A stretch of 64,000 nt of DNA, taken from Marchantia polymorpha subsp. ruderalis. Taxonomy: Eukaryota > Streptophyta > Marchantiopsida > Marchantiales > Marchantiaceae. The translations under genes and the position numbers were made by a program. The stretch is from positions 29,214,501-29,278,500 of the forward strand of contig AP031351.1 in the NCBI GenBank assembly GCA_037833965.1. The letters run 5' to 3'. Positions within the stretch are counted from its first letter, which is position 1; every line of letters begins with the position of its first letter. Of this stretch, positions 36,274-49,925 are shown piece after piece. The notes beneath the pieces were generated by a model, which did no database searches, had not been told where the DNA came from, and worked only from the letters and a program-made list of their open reading frames with translations.

Positions 36274-39073
36274 TCAGTCTTTTCGAAGCTCGCGCTTGAT
36301 CACTTCGAGCAGAAGCTGGTTCATCGTGTCCACAGGACCCGGCATGCACCAATGCAAGCAGTCCTGAGGAGGTGGTCGACCTTGCTCGTCCCTCTGGGTT
36401 TTCTTGTTGGGATCGGGACTCCTGTAAGGTCCAGGATGACCATCTGCCCTGAGATTGAATGCTTCAAAGATATCCAACAACGCGAGCGACGAGATGCTGC
36501 TGGACCCATCTCTCGTCGCCGATCGTAGTGCAGCCATTTGTTTGGACCGCATGAGCTGGTTGAATGCATTGTCTGGCCGCTGGTCCTGGCGGAGGGGCTG
36601 CGTCTTGCCCGTGCACGAGCCCCCTGTGTCCCAGCGGCCACCTTCGTAGTGATCGGGCGAGTAGGTTCTCAAGATCGTGAGGCCCCTGTAATCGGGAATG
36701 GCAAGGATCTTCTTCAACACGGTCTCCATCGCGATTCCGAACGCTTGAGCTTGCTCGATCTTTTTCTTCTTGTTGAGCGTGGCATTCACTTTCCATCCGT
36801 ATCCGCCTCGCATCTCCCCGTCCAAGATGTACGCCGACTTCCTCATCCACCAATGCCCCGTCGAGATGACGGCCACATCGAACTTGGGCATGTGCGTCGC
36901 GAAGTCCGAATCGAGGTCGTCGAGTGTGAGTTTCACCGAATCGTCGGGAGCCGAAGGGATTGGCTCCCTCGACTGCTTCACGAGCCAGCCAGACCAGATG
37001 CGGATGAGCGTAAATTGGTGCGTCGGGTAGTACCATCGCTGCATCGCCTTGTTGCCCCTGTTCTTGGGCTCCGCAACCTGTCCGCCAGTGCAATCGCCAT
37101 CGCCAGTCAGTCGGCCATTCATTTTCACGTCAGATCTCACATTTCAGAACATTCGCATTCCTTAGATATCAGAAGACACGGCGAAAAAGAAGAAGAAGGC
37201 AGGTCGTAAGACATGAATGAAAATGCAAGACCAAATATTAGCAGACAGATCGTTCTGACGACCATTACACAACGACTCCAGGAATCGAGTAAATTTATCG
37301 TCCTCTTTCCTCGACAGCCTCGCAGCCTTCTGTTCCTCAGGGGATATGTATGGCTGAATAATTCTGCCCATTACTAGCTTCTTCTTTTGAATGTCGTTGA
37401 ACAATGTTCTTACGAGTCTCAGGAATATCTGTATAAGATTGCAAGTAACGAGGAGGTGTCGAGAAAATAGCAAGAAATTCGCTATTGTCATTTAAATGTC
37501 CCTCACGGGTCATCGAATTGGAAGCTGACGAGGAGGGTGAGAGGGTGAAAGTGGACATTACTTGGAACAAGACGCACATGAGGCTTTCAAACTGATTGCG
37601 GGCCACAGAGTCGCCGATGAAGGCGAGCGTCTTGCCCTTCATGACCTCGAGAAATGCGAGAGGATCCAGTCGTGGAATGTCACAGTCTCGGGGTTGCCAC
37701 CGATAGAACTCGTACAGCTTGTCGGGCCTCCCGTTCGCTTGGCAATTTTGGGGCTGGCTCAGTACTCGGCAGGAGTTGTGTGAGTACAGAGGGCCGATCG
37801 GATCAGGAATCCAACGCCCCGTGAATATGTCGCAGGTATCTGGAAGCGCAACCAGTGAGTGAGCGAGCGAGCGAGCGATGCATGAGTCAAGTTCTGTCAT
37901 CGCCAGCTGGCAACTGCAAGAGCAAAATCGAGCATAATAGTCACGCGAGCCCTCCATCTTTTCATGTACACTCCCGGCAACCTCGGCGAGCATCATCAGT
38001 CCAGCTATCACTGCAGACCTCTCAGCAATGTAGCGTTCAATTTAGCCTTCAATTGTACCACTTTGGACAAAGTTACGAGTATTGCATGACATGAACTTAC
38101 CTTTCCGACTGGAGTTCAGTTCCGATGAATTAGCTCTTGCACGATCAAGAAGCTGTAAGCTGTCGTCGTCGTCCGACGTCTTCTGGCGCAAAGCGCTGTC
38201 CGTTTCAGAGTCTCTGGATGTTTCAGTACTAGAACCTTTGCGATCAAGGTCGGACTCAGAAGAATCTATGAGACCATCTGCGATGACGTCCGTGCGCGGA
38301 GTGGTACTGATTCTTTCGTGATCTCCGGCTTCACCAGCTCGAGCCTTCTCTGCAACCGTTTCTGGTCGTCTGTTGTCTGAGCCTTCAGCTTCCTCCTCGT
38401 CGGGCTTCGTTTCCTGCTGAATCGAGTTCCTATCATCCGCATCCTCCTCAGCAGCCTTCGTAACCACCATCAATGCCTGTTCTTCTTTGATCACGTCGGC
38501 CGCTTTTGGTGTTCTGTCTTCATGGAAATTTTTAGGCAGATCTTCTGCCCCAGTCAGCTCCTCTTTCGGTCCTACTACTACTACTACTTCTTCTTCTTCG
38601 TCTTCTTCTTCCTCTTCTGCTTCGGAATTGATACTGCTAGTCTTGTCATGGATGCGGGACTTCCCCCCGTCAGAATTCTTCGACGGAATGGTGTCGAGTA
38701 TGCTCCCGTCGCTCAAAGCCGCTCCCTCGATTCTGATGGTCGAATCCGCTCCATCATTGCTACTCTCCACTATCACACTCGTGTTACTTCGGCTGAATGT
38801 TTGAGAATGCGAAGCGCCCTCGGAGTCAGAAAGCTCGTTTGAGGCACTTCTTTCCAAACCTGCTGCAGAAGGTTCGACCGATGGAATCGAATGACTGTTC
38901 TTGCCTTCATCGATCACTGTTCTGATGGACGCCTGCAGATACGGTATACTGAGGAGTCCCATGGTCATTGCCAAGATGCATCCCATAAGACACAAGGTTC
39001 TGAGACTAAAGCTGCACGTCGAGAGTCCCGTACTTTTCAAGCCGAAATTCGCCGTCGCCATGTGTTCCTTCAT
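36274..39073 (-). CDS. Trichome birefringence-like (TBL/PMR5) O-acetyltransferase family, YLS7/TBL17-like
   Basis: TBL proteins are Golgi type-II membrane proteins that O-acetylate wall polysaccharides. Exons on the minus strand are 39073-38101, 37839-37562 and 37077-36274, joined in phase, giving 684 residues. The first ATG is at 39073, with a second at 39061. Residues 26-46 form a signal anchor (LCLMGCILAMTMGLL). Residues 47-324 are a long acidic, Ser/Glu/Asp-rich stretch with a poly-Glu run. The PMR5N domain starts at about 325 (TCDIFTGRWIPDP), the GDS catalytic motif is at 400-402 (FIGDSVARNQ), and the DxxH motif DCLHWCMPGP lies at 656-665. The block SPDHYEGGRWDTGGSC and the end HPGPYRSPDPNKKTQRD resemble the YLS7/TBL17 subgroup. 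The substrate is not predictable. Confidence 0.92.
38574..38640 (-). repeat. Trinucleotide-rich segment coding an acidic run in the TBL protein
   Basis: Plus-strand CTT/CTC and CTA repeats read on the minus strand as a run of Glu/Asp followed by five Val (EEEDEEEEVVVVVGP). It lies in the linker between the membrane anchor and the catalytic domain, so length changes would probably be tolerated. Confidence 0.75.
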
Positions 39074-42000
39074 GCTGGACAAAATTGATTAGCTCGAGAT
39101 ATTGGGGTAGGAGACTCCAAGTCCACTCAGTTGCGATGTTCACTGGGATATACAAGACCGTCCGGAGTCCTCTTTATCATCCATGTCGACTATTTGCGCT
39201 TAAGATATGTCCGCGCTCCATATGCCAACCGCTAAGTGGTCCGTCGGGACAAAGCTTCACACTTTGACTCAAAACTTACAATCTGCAGCACAGACGATGG
39301 TCAGAAATTGTCAGATTATCCTGTAAGCCCGAGGATATCGATATCGCGAACGCTCTAAACATTACACTGACTACTGTCATAAACAGGTACACCGTGGTGT
39401 CACTAACATGAAACATGATGAAGCTCACCCGATCTCAATCTGAAGATTACAGCCATGTCTCAGCCATTCGTCGACCAGTGACGAGATAACGAGAATTGCA
39501 GAATGAGCATCTCTATTCTTGTCAGCCTCCTGATTAATACGTTTGTGTCGATGCACGCATGTCCTTCAACTCTGATCATGCAGTGGGTATTCTACTCTCA
39601 GACTCTAAGACTCAGACGATCTACGACGATTGGGAAAAACTTTGAGAAGAACTCGGAGCTCTCGGAGTCGGGGTATCGATCAGGACACATCGGCTGTCGA
39701 GTGTTGAGCCGGAAGCTGTGTATTTCCTAGTGCTCTCAGAGCAAGAAAACGACTAATGGAATGAGCGTTGTTCCAAGAGTATACACTTGCCGCGTACCCT
39801 CGGCTCTCGAAGGTTCTGCTGCAAAGGTTGCGATCTCAGAATGTATGGATAACGATAAAGTTGAAGTAGAGAGCGAGGCTCATATATACACGTCCACACA
39901 CTATAATACTCTCCCATAATCGTACAGCAGTGCAGTAATAGGATGCGCAGAAAAAGGCGATGTTCGAGAGAGAGGAGGAACAGGAGAAGTCGGCTTCATA
40001 ATTGCTGCTTGCTTGCTTGCTTGCTTAGTGCAAGGTCGTGATGAGTGAGGAGCAGCTGTGAAGCTTCTGCTATCGACGCAGGCGGCGAAGAAAGAAGAAG
40101 AAAGAAGAGAGATGTCAAGCCGTGAAGCCCCCCGCGTCGTGCGGAAGACAATCGACGGAAAAGCAGCGCACGGTGCATGAAACTCGAGCCACCAGCTGCA
40201 AATTGTTGCACACTATTAGCATTCGCATCAGTGTTTGTGCGAAAGCTGAATCCGATTTTAGTTGACCGTGTGTTGTTAGTCTACTCAGTCCGTCACTCGA
40301 TTCGCGCTCGCACCCATCACCTTTGCGTGGACGGATTCCTCTTCCTCCTCCTCCTCCTCCTCCTCCTGCTCCTCCGCCGCCCGGGCCCGGTCCAAAACCA
40401 CGGGTGCTCGAAGCGCAGACGATCTGGGTGGGCCCCGGCCAACTGCCATCAAATCATCCGCAGCCTCAATCGAGTTTGCCATTCTCCCCACTCCAGCTTC
40501 CTTTCTTGCCTCGCTCTTCTCCTACTCTCCACCGTCCCAGCATCGACCACATCGATTGATCGCACAAACGGAGAGAGTCTCCGATCGGGGCCACGGGCAT
40601 TCATTCTTCGAGCTTAGGGATTCTCCCCCCGCCCCCCTCCCCTCATCCGACCCGCCCATGCACGGCCTGCCGAGGATCAAACCGTGAATGAATCCGTCGC
40701 TCGCACCTCTGGTCAGGAAGGAGGCAAATCGAGCGAAACGCGAACGGCGGGGACGTGTCACGCAAGCGAATCTCAAGGCTGCGAACAGTCTGCGATCGAG
40801 TCAACGTCCAATTCATCATCATCATGACATTCGTCGTCGCCGTGACAAACCTAAATCCGAGAGAGGGAAGAAGAAGAAGAAGAATTTCTGAGCTGTCGAG
40901 TCTCCGGGCCTCCTCCTACCTCGTAACGTTGCCTTGCAGCCGGCGAAGCCCGTCGAAAAGCTCCTCGCAGGAACGTGAGCCGCGGCGATGCATGCTGATC
41001 CAGATTCCAGATTCCGCCCAGATTCCTTCTTGAAAGCTGTATCGTTCTTGGGACCCATCTATCCGTCGGCTCGGCTCGGCTCGGTTGGTCTGGTGCGGCG
41101 ACTGTACTACGACGACCCGGCCGACGACGTCGTCACGACGTGGGCGCAGTCACGTCGTGATCCGCTCCAGTCCGTCGATTCCATCATCGCCCGACCGACC
41201 AGGCCGGCCATATGGTTACGTTCGTAACGGGCTGCTGAGCGGCTCGAAGGCGACGACTGTGGTAGGCGCTGCCTGTTACTGCGTGAGTCTTTGGACGCCG
41301 TTCTTGATGAAGACGTGTGAGTGATCCCTTTTCGATTACTGGGTACATCCTCTTTTCGACCTGCTTTTCTACATTATATTGTACTATGATGTACGTATTT
41401 GGTAATATAGCGTATGTTTTCCCGATCTCCACGAACGCGACGACTGTGGTAGGTGCTGCCTATTACTGCGTAGCTGGTTTGACTCTTCTCTGCTGAAGAC
41501 ATGTGAGAGATCCCTTTACTATGAGTTTTACTATCACCACGTCTTCACCATGAAGGTACTTTCTACACTGAATTGTACTTTAAAGTACATATTATACAAT
41601 GTATAGTATATAATGTAAGGCTGTATAATTCGTCGACACTTTAATGGACTTGGGACGATGCTCTTGCAAAATCGCCAAGAATGTCGAGCCCTTGGTCCAA
41701 CGACCAGGAATCTGTCATGGTTGGAGTAGTAGTGGTTTCATGGCCCCTATATACTTGTAACGCCATAATTCATTTGGGATTATTGTCTGTCCGGGGCACA
41801 TTCTTCGAATCAGCACCAGATTGTGTTCACGACGGGAATGATTCCAGTTTTGAGGTGGGGTGTGGGTACGACCCTGACGATCGCTGCTTCGGATGGCACC
41901 CTCTACTGTAACCTCCGAGTCGGGGAATCCGGCAAAGTGTGGGTCGCACTCTGAGCTAGATTATTGGTTAGTTTAATTGATCCAATTATTAGTCGAAACG

Positions 42001-44269
42001 AAGGCGACACCGGCTACGTCGTCCGTGATTAAGGTACGTGAAGATGGTGGTGAGTGAGGCCACTGGATTTGGGACCACGTGGTGTTTTCATTCGGAAGAG
42101 CATACGCTGTTCATACATGGGGCTGTCTGTCCATCGACCAGGAGCGGAGGAAAAGGAGGAGGAGCAGGAGGCAGGAGGGACAGCGGTTCATTCAGACAGC
42201 AATCCAACACTGCTGTACATGTGCGCGAGGACATCTCACGTACGAAAGAATCAACTTTGCGCCCGGTCAGAATTTTCAGGTTTGATTCCAGCTCTTTCCG
42301 AGTCGTGCGGCGAGGGATACTTATGTGTGATATCGTACCGATGATCCACGTCCGAGCGACAAGCTTCACATGCGTCCATCAGGTTCGGAGCTGTTCCATT
42401 CTCTCCTGGTCTTCCTGAAGATTTTGACGGGGACCGTCTGTCATCTCACCATGAAACTCTGCAACCGCAGCTGCAGCTGCAGTTGCGCAATGACTTTCAC
42501 TGCATGATTCCAGCAGCCAGATCTGAAGCAAGCTTAGAGTTTCGGGCTTCGACTTTTAGTGAAGACATTCAGCTAATGGATTTGGTGAGATATGTTTCCG
42601 AGCTAAGTGAAATGGACTGAAGGAAAATCAGATTTTTCTGAAAATAAATAATAAAGATAATGAAACACAGTCGTCACGAACGAGATGAAACGCTTTGAGT
42701 GACACGTTCGAGCTGGATCGAATTTCCGCTGGTGACTCCCCTGGCTCTTAGTTTTGTGCTGCGTGTAGTCCATTCCCTGCAGTTCAGCCGACACCTCAGA
42801 CACGAGACGATTGCACCAAACCTCTCGTAATTGAGCTTAGACTCGAAGCTAAAAGGCCGCATCATATGTCTTCATTAGTCCAGTCTGCAGGGAAAACAGT
42901 CCGTACTATCGAGTGAGTGCACGACCCTCTCGAGCAAAGTTCGTGTCAAAAGATCACACCGACACGAGCTGTAGCCGACGGAACGAGCCAAAAGGAGCCA
43001 CTCTGTGTTGTGTCCATGCTAAGTAAAAGTACAGGTCTTCGAGTTACTTGCGAGGCACCCTTGATCTCTTCACGCGGAACTCCATCGCTCTTGCACAACA
43101 TGAGTACATGTCCATTCTGATGACGCCGCCATCACCTTTCCTTCCTACTTATTTATCGCACCACTTACCTCCTTTGGTGTATCGATAAATTACGCAGTGC
43201 CAAACACCTTTCCTCGATTACCCCGATTTGTCCAACACAGTCTTCATATATGTTGATTCTGCCCACAACCACTGGCTGTTCCTTTCCATCCGAGTGGAAA
43301 ACCAACTAATAAACTTTCCAACCAAATAGTGACCCTACCCGAACGCGCACCATACTTCAATGGATGAAGATTTACTCCCGTCCTCTAATAGAAATCTGAC
43401 CAACATATCTGAAATAAATCGGTTAAAGTACTATGTTGATTACCACAGCCAGAAGCATGCCAAAGTACAGTCAAGGAATATTCAGGGAATGTTGAAGTTC
43501 TACTAGTAAAACTAAAATTTTGTGAGTACCAATTGAGTACATGTATTCTCGTTGCTTGATGTGTGAATGTGAATACTTGTTTTGCCACAGTTTTGTATAA
43601 ATTGCTTCTGGTACATGTCATTTATCAACTACAGCTGAATAATTAAAGGATAGAGAATTAGTTTTCATGCAATTATTTTCCATTGCCAAACATTGCACCA
43701 CTATTTCAAGGAATTCTTTATTGGATATTTTTGTAATTGTTTGGCGAGTGAAGTATTGTAAGTTTTTTTTCTTTCAAACTAAATAAATTTGAGTCTACTT
43801 CATCGTCATCTCGAAAATAAGAATAAAGCTTTACACGAATTGATTTTCAGTTGCATCGAATCGTCATCAATGGCTTTCTTCTCATAAATTGCTTAAATTT
43901 ATGAAGACCATTCTTTTCATTCTTTCTTAGTGACAATCATTGATTTACATATTTGAAACACTTAACATCTCACCATTCACACACATAAAAACTCAATTTG
44001 ATTGCTCAATGACTAATTAGATTTATGCATTGGGTGCAATGAAATAGTTAGATGTGTGAATTGTGAAATGTAATGTGTTTCAAGTTTGCATGTGCCGAGA
44101 CAATTAGACAGCCTTGAGTTCAAGAACCAAAGATATGTCCAGTAGAAATTTTTTTCTACATATTTTTAATCGTACTTCAAAACACACTTTGTTGTACTAA
44201 TCTTCTTATAGTTCATCATTTTATCATGGATGTCATATCAGGCAATTCCATACATTTTTTGATTTCGTA
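39074..44269. other. Gene-free interval with simple repeats
   Basis: No coding region is supported over about 5 kb. Items seen are (CTTG)n near 40003-40026, a CTC-rich stretch at 40342-40375, ggctc repeats near 41068-41085, a 187-bp tandem duplication at 41251-41600, and an AT-rich shift from about 43600. Pro-rich and Arg-rich ORFs in 40000-41100 come from the simple repeats. The left end should contain the promoter of the TBL gene. Confidence 0.55.
41251..41600 (+). repeat. Diverged tandem duplication, offset 187 bp
   Basis: The word cgacgactgtggtagg starts copy 1 at 41251 and copy 2 at 41438. In both it is followed by gctgcct.ttactgcgt, then gaagac.tgtga, then gatcccttt, and an AT-rich tail with tgtac repeats. 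The copies are clearly related but differ at many sites, so the duplication is old. Confidence 0.75.
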
Positions 44270-45710
44270 TAACTTTCATCGTAACCTCACTCGCCTTGTC
44301 AGGTAGTGCCACCAACTCAATCGACTTGGAGAAATGCTCCACCATCACCAACACATACCGATGATGTCGTGCAGTCAAAGGTAGTGATCCAGCAAAGTCC
44401 AAATTCCAACGGTAATCCAATCCCATGATAAGTAAGGGATGTAACTCTGGTGTCGTGGCATTGAACGATGCCCTCACTCGATCACAAACCATGCAACGTG
44501 ATACCAACTATTGTACCTGCGTATGCATACAACGCCACCAATACTGACCAAGGAGTAAGCTGTACTTACGCTTCACTCCAAAATGTCCCAACTCCTCATG
44601 AGCATGCCTCACAATGCGTGATCTTTGAGCTGGATGCGGTACTACTTGTACCATACCGTCCTCCCACACTCGGAGAACATGTGGACCCTCCAATCGGTAT
44701 CTCTTCGCCCGCTGGAGAACATGATCTCGCTCCTTGGCACCCACTGTGCCTCGCACCATACTGGTCCGTAGGAACTCCAACACCAACGCATCATCGTGAA
44801 CATCACGCTGGTCCACACCACCATCCTCAACCTCAGGATCCGAAGACTAACAATCCACTCTTTGACTAAAGTAAGATGTCAAGTGGTCCTCCCTACTAGA
44901 GACTCCACGTAACCAACACATGAAGGCAGATGCATGCCAACTGGGCACCATCTCCTCATCAACCTCACCATGCCACCTAGCTCCAGTGTCATCCTCCTGG
45001 CTAGTACATGGGTTCCGACTCAAACCGTCGGCATCCAAGTTCGCAACTCCAGGCCTATGCACCACTTGAAAGTTGTACTCCTGTAAGATGAGAGCCCACC
45101 GTGCAAGCTTCCCTGTGAGCTTGTCGCACTCCATCAACCACTTGAGCGGCTGATGATCAGTAACAAGGATAAACTGCGTACCAAACAAGTAACACTTGAA
45201 GTGTGCCACAGCCCACACCGCTGCCAGACACTCTCCCTCGTACGAATTATACCGCGACTCTGCTGCATTGTTCGAACGACTAGCGTACGCAACCACAAAC
45301 TCCTTGCCCTCATCATCACACTACGTCAACACCGCTCCAAGTCTCAACATACTCCAATCAGTGTGCAACTGGTATGGACGACCTCTGATAGGTCTCCTCA
45401 AGATGGGAGCAGCCATCAACCTGGCCTTGAGCTCAACAAAAGCTCTCTCTTGCTCATCTCCCCGTTGCCACTCCTGATCCGACTTCAGCAACTGGTTCAA
45501 AGGTTTCGCTATAGCATTGAATACCTTCACATACCTCCGGTAATAATTCGCCAAACCCATGAATGCACGAACTCTACTCACATCCGCCGTACGAGGAATT
45601 TGCGCAATAGCCTCCATCTTTGCTAAACTCCCAAACCACCTGGGTAGATCACATGACCCAAGTACTCCACCTTCTTCTCTATAACTTTCATAGTCTCATC
45701 AAAATGTGTT
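44270..45710 (-). pseudogene. Truncated Ty3/gypsy pol (end of RT, RNase H, integrase start)
   Basis: Minus-strand translation gives, in order: the end of reverse transcriptase (KVEYLGHVI, then a frameshift, then FMGLANYYRRYVKVF), RNase H (VAYASRSNNAAESRYNSYEG, VTDHQPLKWL, RPGVANLDADGLSRN), the integrase zinc finger (HAHEELGHFG, CMVC), and the first integrase Asp in WNLDFAGSLPLT. From 45617 to 44270 the frame is single but carries TAG stops at 45321-45323, 44847-44849 and 44508-44510. Similarity ends abruptly after the first catalytic Asp, and nothing upstream of the RT thumb is found. No LTRs were recognised. It is a dead fragment of a once complete element. Confidence 0.93.
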
Positions 45711-48700
45711 CTTCATCTCTAATATCATCCATGTTTATGGTAGTTACAATCTAAATGCAGTGAAGGTAGATAAAAAAAAGTATTATGGAAATAATATTTG
45801 AACCTACAAAAGAAATAAAACCAAAAATTTATCTAGACATTATTTTTCAATTAGTATGAATCTATAAAAAAATTTAAGCAAAATCTTATATATGAAAGAT
45901 ATAAAGTTTAAACTCATTTGACATTGCATCAACATTAACATTGCACAACAAATCAATTAATGTGATCAAAACGTATACTGTTAGCTCAGATCTTGTATAT
46001 AATGATTACAAAATGTTCTTCTAAAATATCACACAATTGCAAATTGCTCCACAATTATACAAGAAGAATGATTTGACTAATATGACTGACTCAAGCACAT
46101 AATGAAAACATTGTAAATATTACATCTATGAAATCATTTTATCATAATACTAGAATAACAAAAAGATAAAATAAATCATTCTTTGCTAATCACATGTAGT
46201 ACTAAGTACATGTTATGTATTTATATTTCCTTAAGTTTTAAGCTTACATCAATCTTCTCGACTCCTTACATGCAGATTATTTTTATATCACTCTATGATC
46301 ATTAGTTTTTTTCACAACTATTAAATAGTCTTCAATCAATGATGTTTCATTTATGTATTCAAAAAAATATAAATTTGTTAAAACTGATTCTTATAAAGAT
46401 TGAAGGTTTTAAATATATAATCAAATTTTTTCATCATCAATAAACTTTTTTCCTCTATATTTTAATGCTACATTTTGAAAAAAAATCAGATAGATTACTA
46501 GTCTAATCAGTTAAGATGTAGTTTTGATCTACATAAACGTTTAAAAACATTTGTAAAAACACTAAACAACAAATCAAACTTCATTTTTTGTGTTTTCATG
46601 AACATGATTCTCACTCATACTAAGAATATGTTTTTAACATCACCATTATATTGCACCTAATGTATGCATCTATATTTCATTTTATCTCCTCAGATATGAA
46701 AAAACTCATCACATACAAAAATTTACCAATCTCAAAAAAAAATCTTTAAAAAAAAACTTGAATAAAATTTTACCAAATATGCAATTCGAATTTACATGAA
46801 AAAAATACTAAGATTTGATATAAAATAAAAAAAATCTCATATTGATTTATAAGATTATGTTTTAAATATTTTGGCACTGAGTTTGTCCACGTATATATTA
46901 ACAAAACACATTGTCAATGTTCATGTGGCTATTCTTTCTAAAACTAATTACCATTCAATGAAGAATATCAATTTGATTGATTGTAACTGTGATTATCATT
47001 CACAATCATAATTAATCAAGAAATTCTACACATAAAAAGATAAAGAAATGTCACTCCAACAAAAACAAAACAAAGTCTGAGTCTAGTTTTATATAAATAC
47101 ATGGATGTTTTACTACATCTATTAATATTGTCATTGATAACTGCAATCAACATTTTTATATGATTCTAGATTACAAGATTAAGTAAGCATGATGATGTGA
47201 ATCATAAATACCCAACATCTACATTCAATCCTAATAAAAAAATTTTAGTGCCATAATATAGATAAACTTTATGATTATTTTGCAAAAAGTTTTAAATTCA
47301 CATATATTTTACATAAGTTACTAGTTACTTTAGTTTCAGTTGAAACAAAGTTGTGATCAAAACATAATACAATTACATCATTAAAAAATTTACATAATTG
47401 CTAGTTTATTCTATCTTGATTCTTGTGCAAGACTTGTAATGAGATGTAATGTCTTGAAAATTTTCTACAGTGTTTAGTTTTGAAAAAAAATCACGAGTAT
47501 TAGATTTATCATCAAACAATCCTGGTTTAAACAAATCTTTTTATCACAAACATTTTGTCAAAATATATGACAAATAATATTGATTTTTCTGTTCTATTAT
47601 CTATCACTTAATTCACAATTAGGATGAAAAAAATTTAGTATCACAATAAAGATTCATAAGGTTTTGACTTAATATCATCTCCCTTATAATCAAATCTGTT
47701 GAATTGAACATCAGATTTTGGTAGAGAAGACTTCTAAATTTTACATTGAATTGCAAATGTGAACACATATCCAGTAAAATGCATCCAAATCTTGTTTATA
47801 AACATAATCTTTATTAAAAAACAATGATTTTGCATCAAACACATCATGAAACTCCGACATATCTATGTATGGTTACAATTTACAACTTCTTAGATTTATT
47901 TTTGGAAATCTGAAATGTATTTGCTAGTCATTCACTTAGCAAAATGAAGTGGAGCTTACTGCAAATGATAAAAAAACAATACAGTTTCAACTTAATTGTT
48001 GGTAAGGATATTAGTTATGAATCCATTATTCATTTCATTTGTCAAACAAAAATTTAATTCAATTTTGAAATATAAAGCTATTCCCATTTTTAACTAGTTA
48101 GAACTAAAATAGAATTTATTTCATAACTATATGAATTTGGCTTGTGAAGTATTATAAATTATTATGATGTCAATTGTTGGTATACACCATCTTAAGAAAT
48201 GAACAAAAACAAACAATATGGTGGTTAAACATATTGAGTATAGTTTTGATCCTAAGAAGTGAAATTGATGATGGACTGAAAAAAAAATTGCATGAAATGT
48301 GTTATTTATATCAAAAATATATTATTTTTTTAACTTTAATTTTTATATATGATCTTTTTATTAATATTTTTTCTTTTTCACTAATATTGTATTATTTCAC
48401 TAGTTTTCAAAATTTGTTATCAAATTTTTTACTTTGTTAGATTCTACTCTTTATTATTTGAGTTAGACAATATTTAAAAAGTTTAATTTTTTTCAAGATT
48501 AAAGTGATATAATCATTATTTTAATCTACTTAAATCAATATATTTGTCAAATTTGGTTGATGTAAGAGTAGTATGTAATTTTTGTTGATGACTTTGTTAA
48601 AGTAAAAATAATAACATCCACAATTAAAATCAACATGGTTGATTTATTTATATTCTGGATTGTATATTGAGTTAAACCTCTTCATAGTGTCAACTCATAG

Positions 48701-49925
48701 AAGATGACAATATTATGAGTGATACTTCCATTACTGACATGAAAATGAAGAACCATTAGTTTTTAACTTATAAATCTCTTCAATAAGAACAGTACATCAC
48801 CATTGGCAATAGTGACATGAGAATATTCAATAGTGACGGGGTCAAGTTTTGATGCCTATCATAATTAGTGAAAGTATTAGAGCTTGCAGGTTTACAATAG
48901 AATGGAATTTGAACACAATTTGGAACTCAAACACAGGTTTAGAATGTACTGTCGAGATGCAAGAAAGATTCCAATGAGAATATATACAATGAAACTATAC
49001 GATGTGAATTCACTCTGCAGATAACTTTGTAATACGTTTGCTTTTTCTTCCTCAACGACAAACAATCGAGATGTGAGTTTGAATTCAGTGAGAATATTTA
49101 CAATGAAACTGTACGTACTAAACAAAACTATACTTCTCTGACAAAAAACACACGAACATACAGATAGATTGCAAATCGTTCTTGGCACTAAACTTCATTT
49201 TTTCATTGATGCAATTATGATTACTAAACTTCAATCATGTAGATATGACAGAATATAACAACCAAATGCAAACGGTATTCTCATCGTGAATATCTGACGA
49301 TTGAAACTTCAATGTACATTGTAATAGATCATGTAGAGTAGAGTTTCATAGATTTCTACTCTTGCATGTGAAACAAATAAGCAATGAAGCTTGTTAAATC
49401 CATCAATTCAACCTTACAGTCATTTCATACATCCCAATCTGGATACATGACGCATGTCTTGTCCTATATGGATGTGGAAGAAAGAATGTAATTAGGTTAG
49501 TTTAGATCTATGTTTGATCAATTTTTAATTTCACTGCAAAATTCAAGTTAGGAAAGAAAAAACATTTTGCATCAAACTGGAGAAATTGAACTTCTTGCTT
49601 AAGGCTACAATGACTAGAGTCAGATAGAGTAGACATGAAGTGGATGCAATTGTAAACATAAATTCATATTCACAGTTTTTAGTCGACTACATATCCGCAA
49701 TTTTCATAATTTAGGAAAACATTAACAAATGACTTGTAGCAAAAATTCAAAAATCAATGTTTTGATGAAATTCAAATTGAAAATTTAACTATTTCAAATT
49801 TTGGATGATGAATCAATGTACAACGAGCTCTTTGGAGGTTGGAAAACAGTTTACTTTGAAGTTCTATCAATAAAGATGATTCATTAAAAACAAGATTGAT
49901 CAAATTAGTGATTGCCCAATTTGTT
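45711..49925. other. AT-rich desert
   Basis: About 4.2 kb of very AT-rich sequence with no ORF above 100 codons and no recognised domain. A diverged direct repeat with gagaatat.tacaatgaaact occurs at about 48975 and 49090, roughly 115 bp apart. Confidence 0.6.

Noticed and set aside
36538-37209. A 223-codon plus-strand ORF opposite the TBL catalytic exon
   Set aside because: It is the complement of strongly conserved TBL codons; the minus-strand reading explains it.
40177-41100. Pro-rich and Arg-rich ORFs in the interval after TBL
   Set aside because: They arise from CTC and other simple repeats, and overlapping frames on both strands look equally good.
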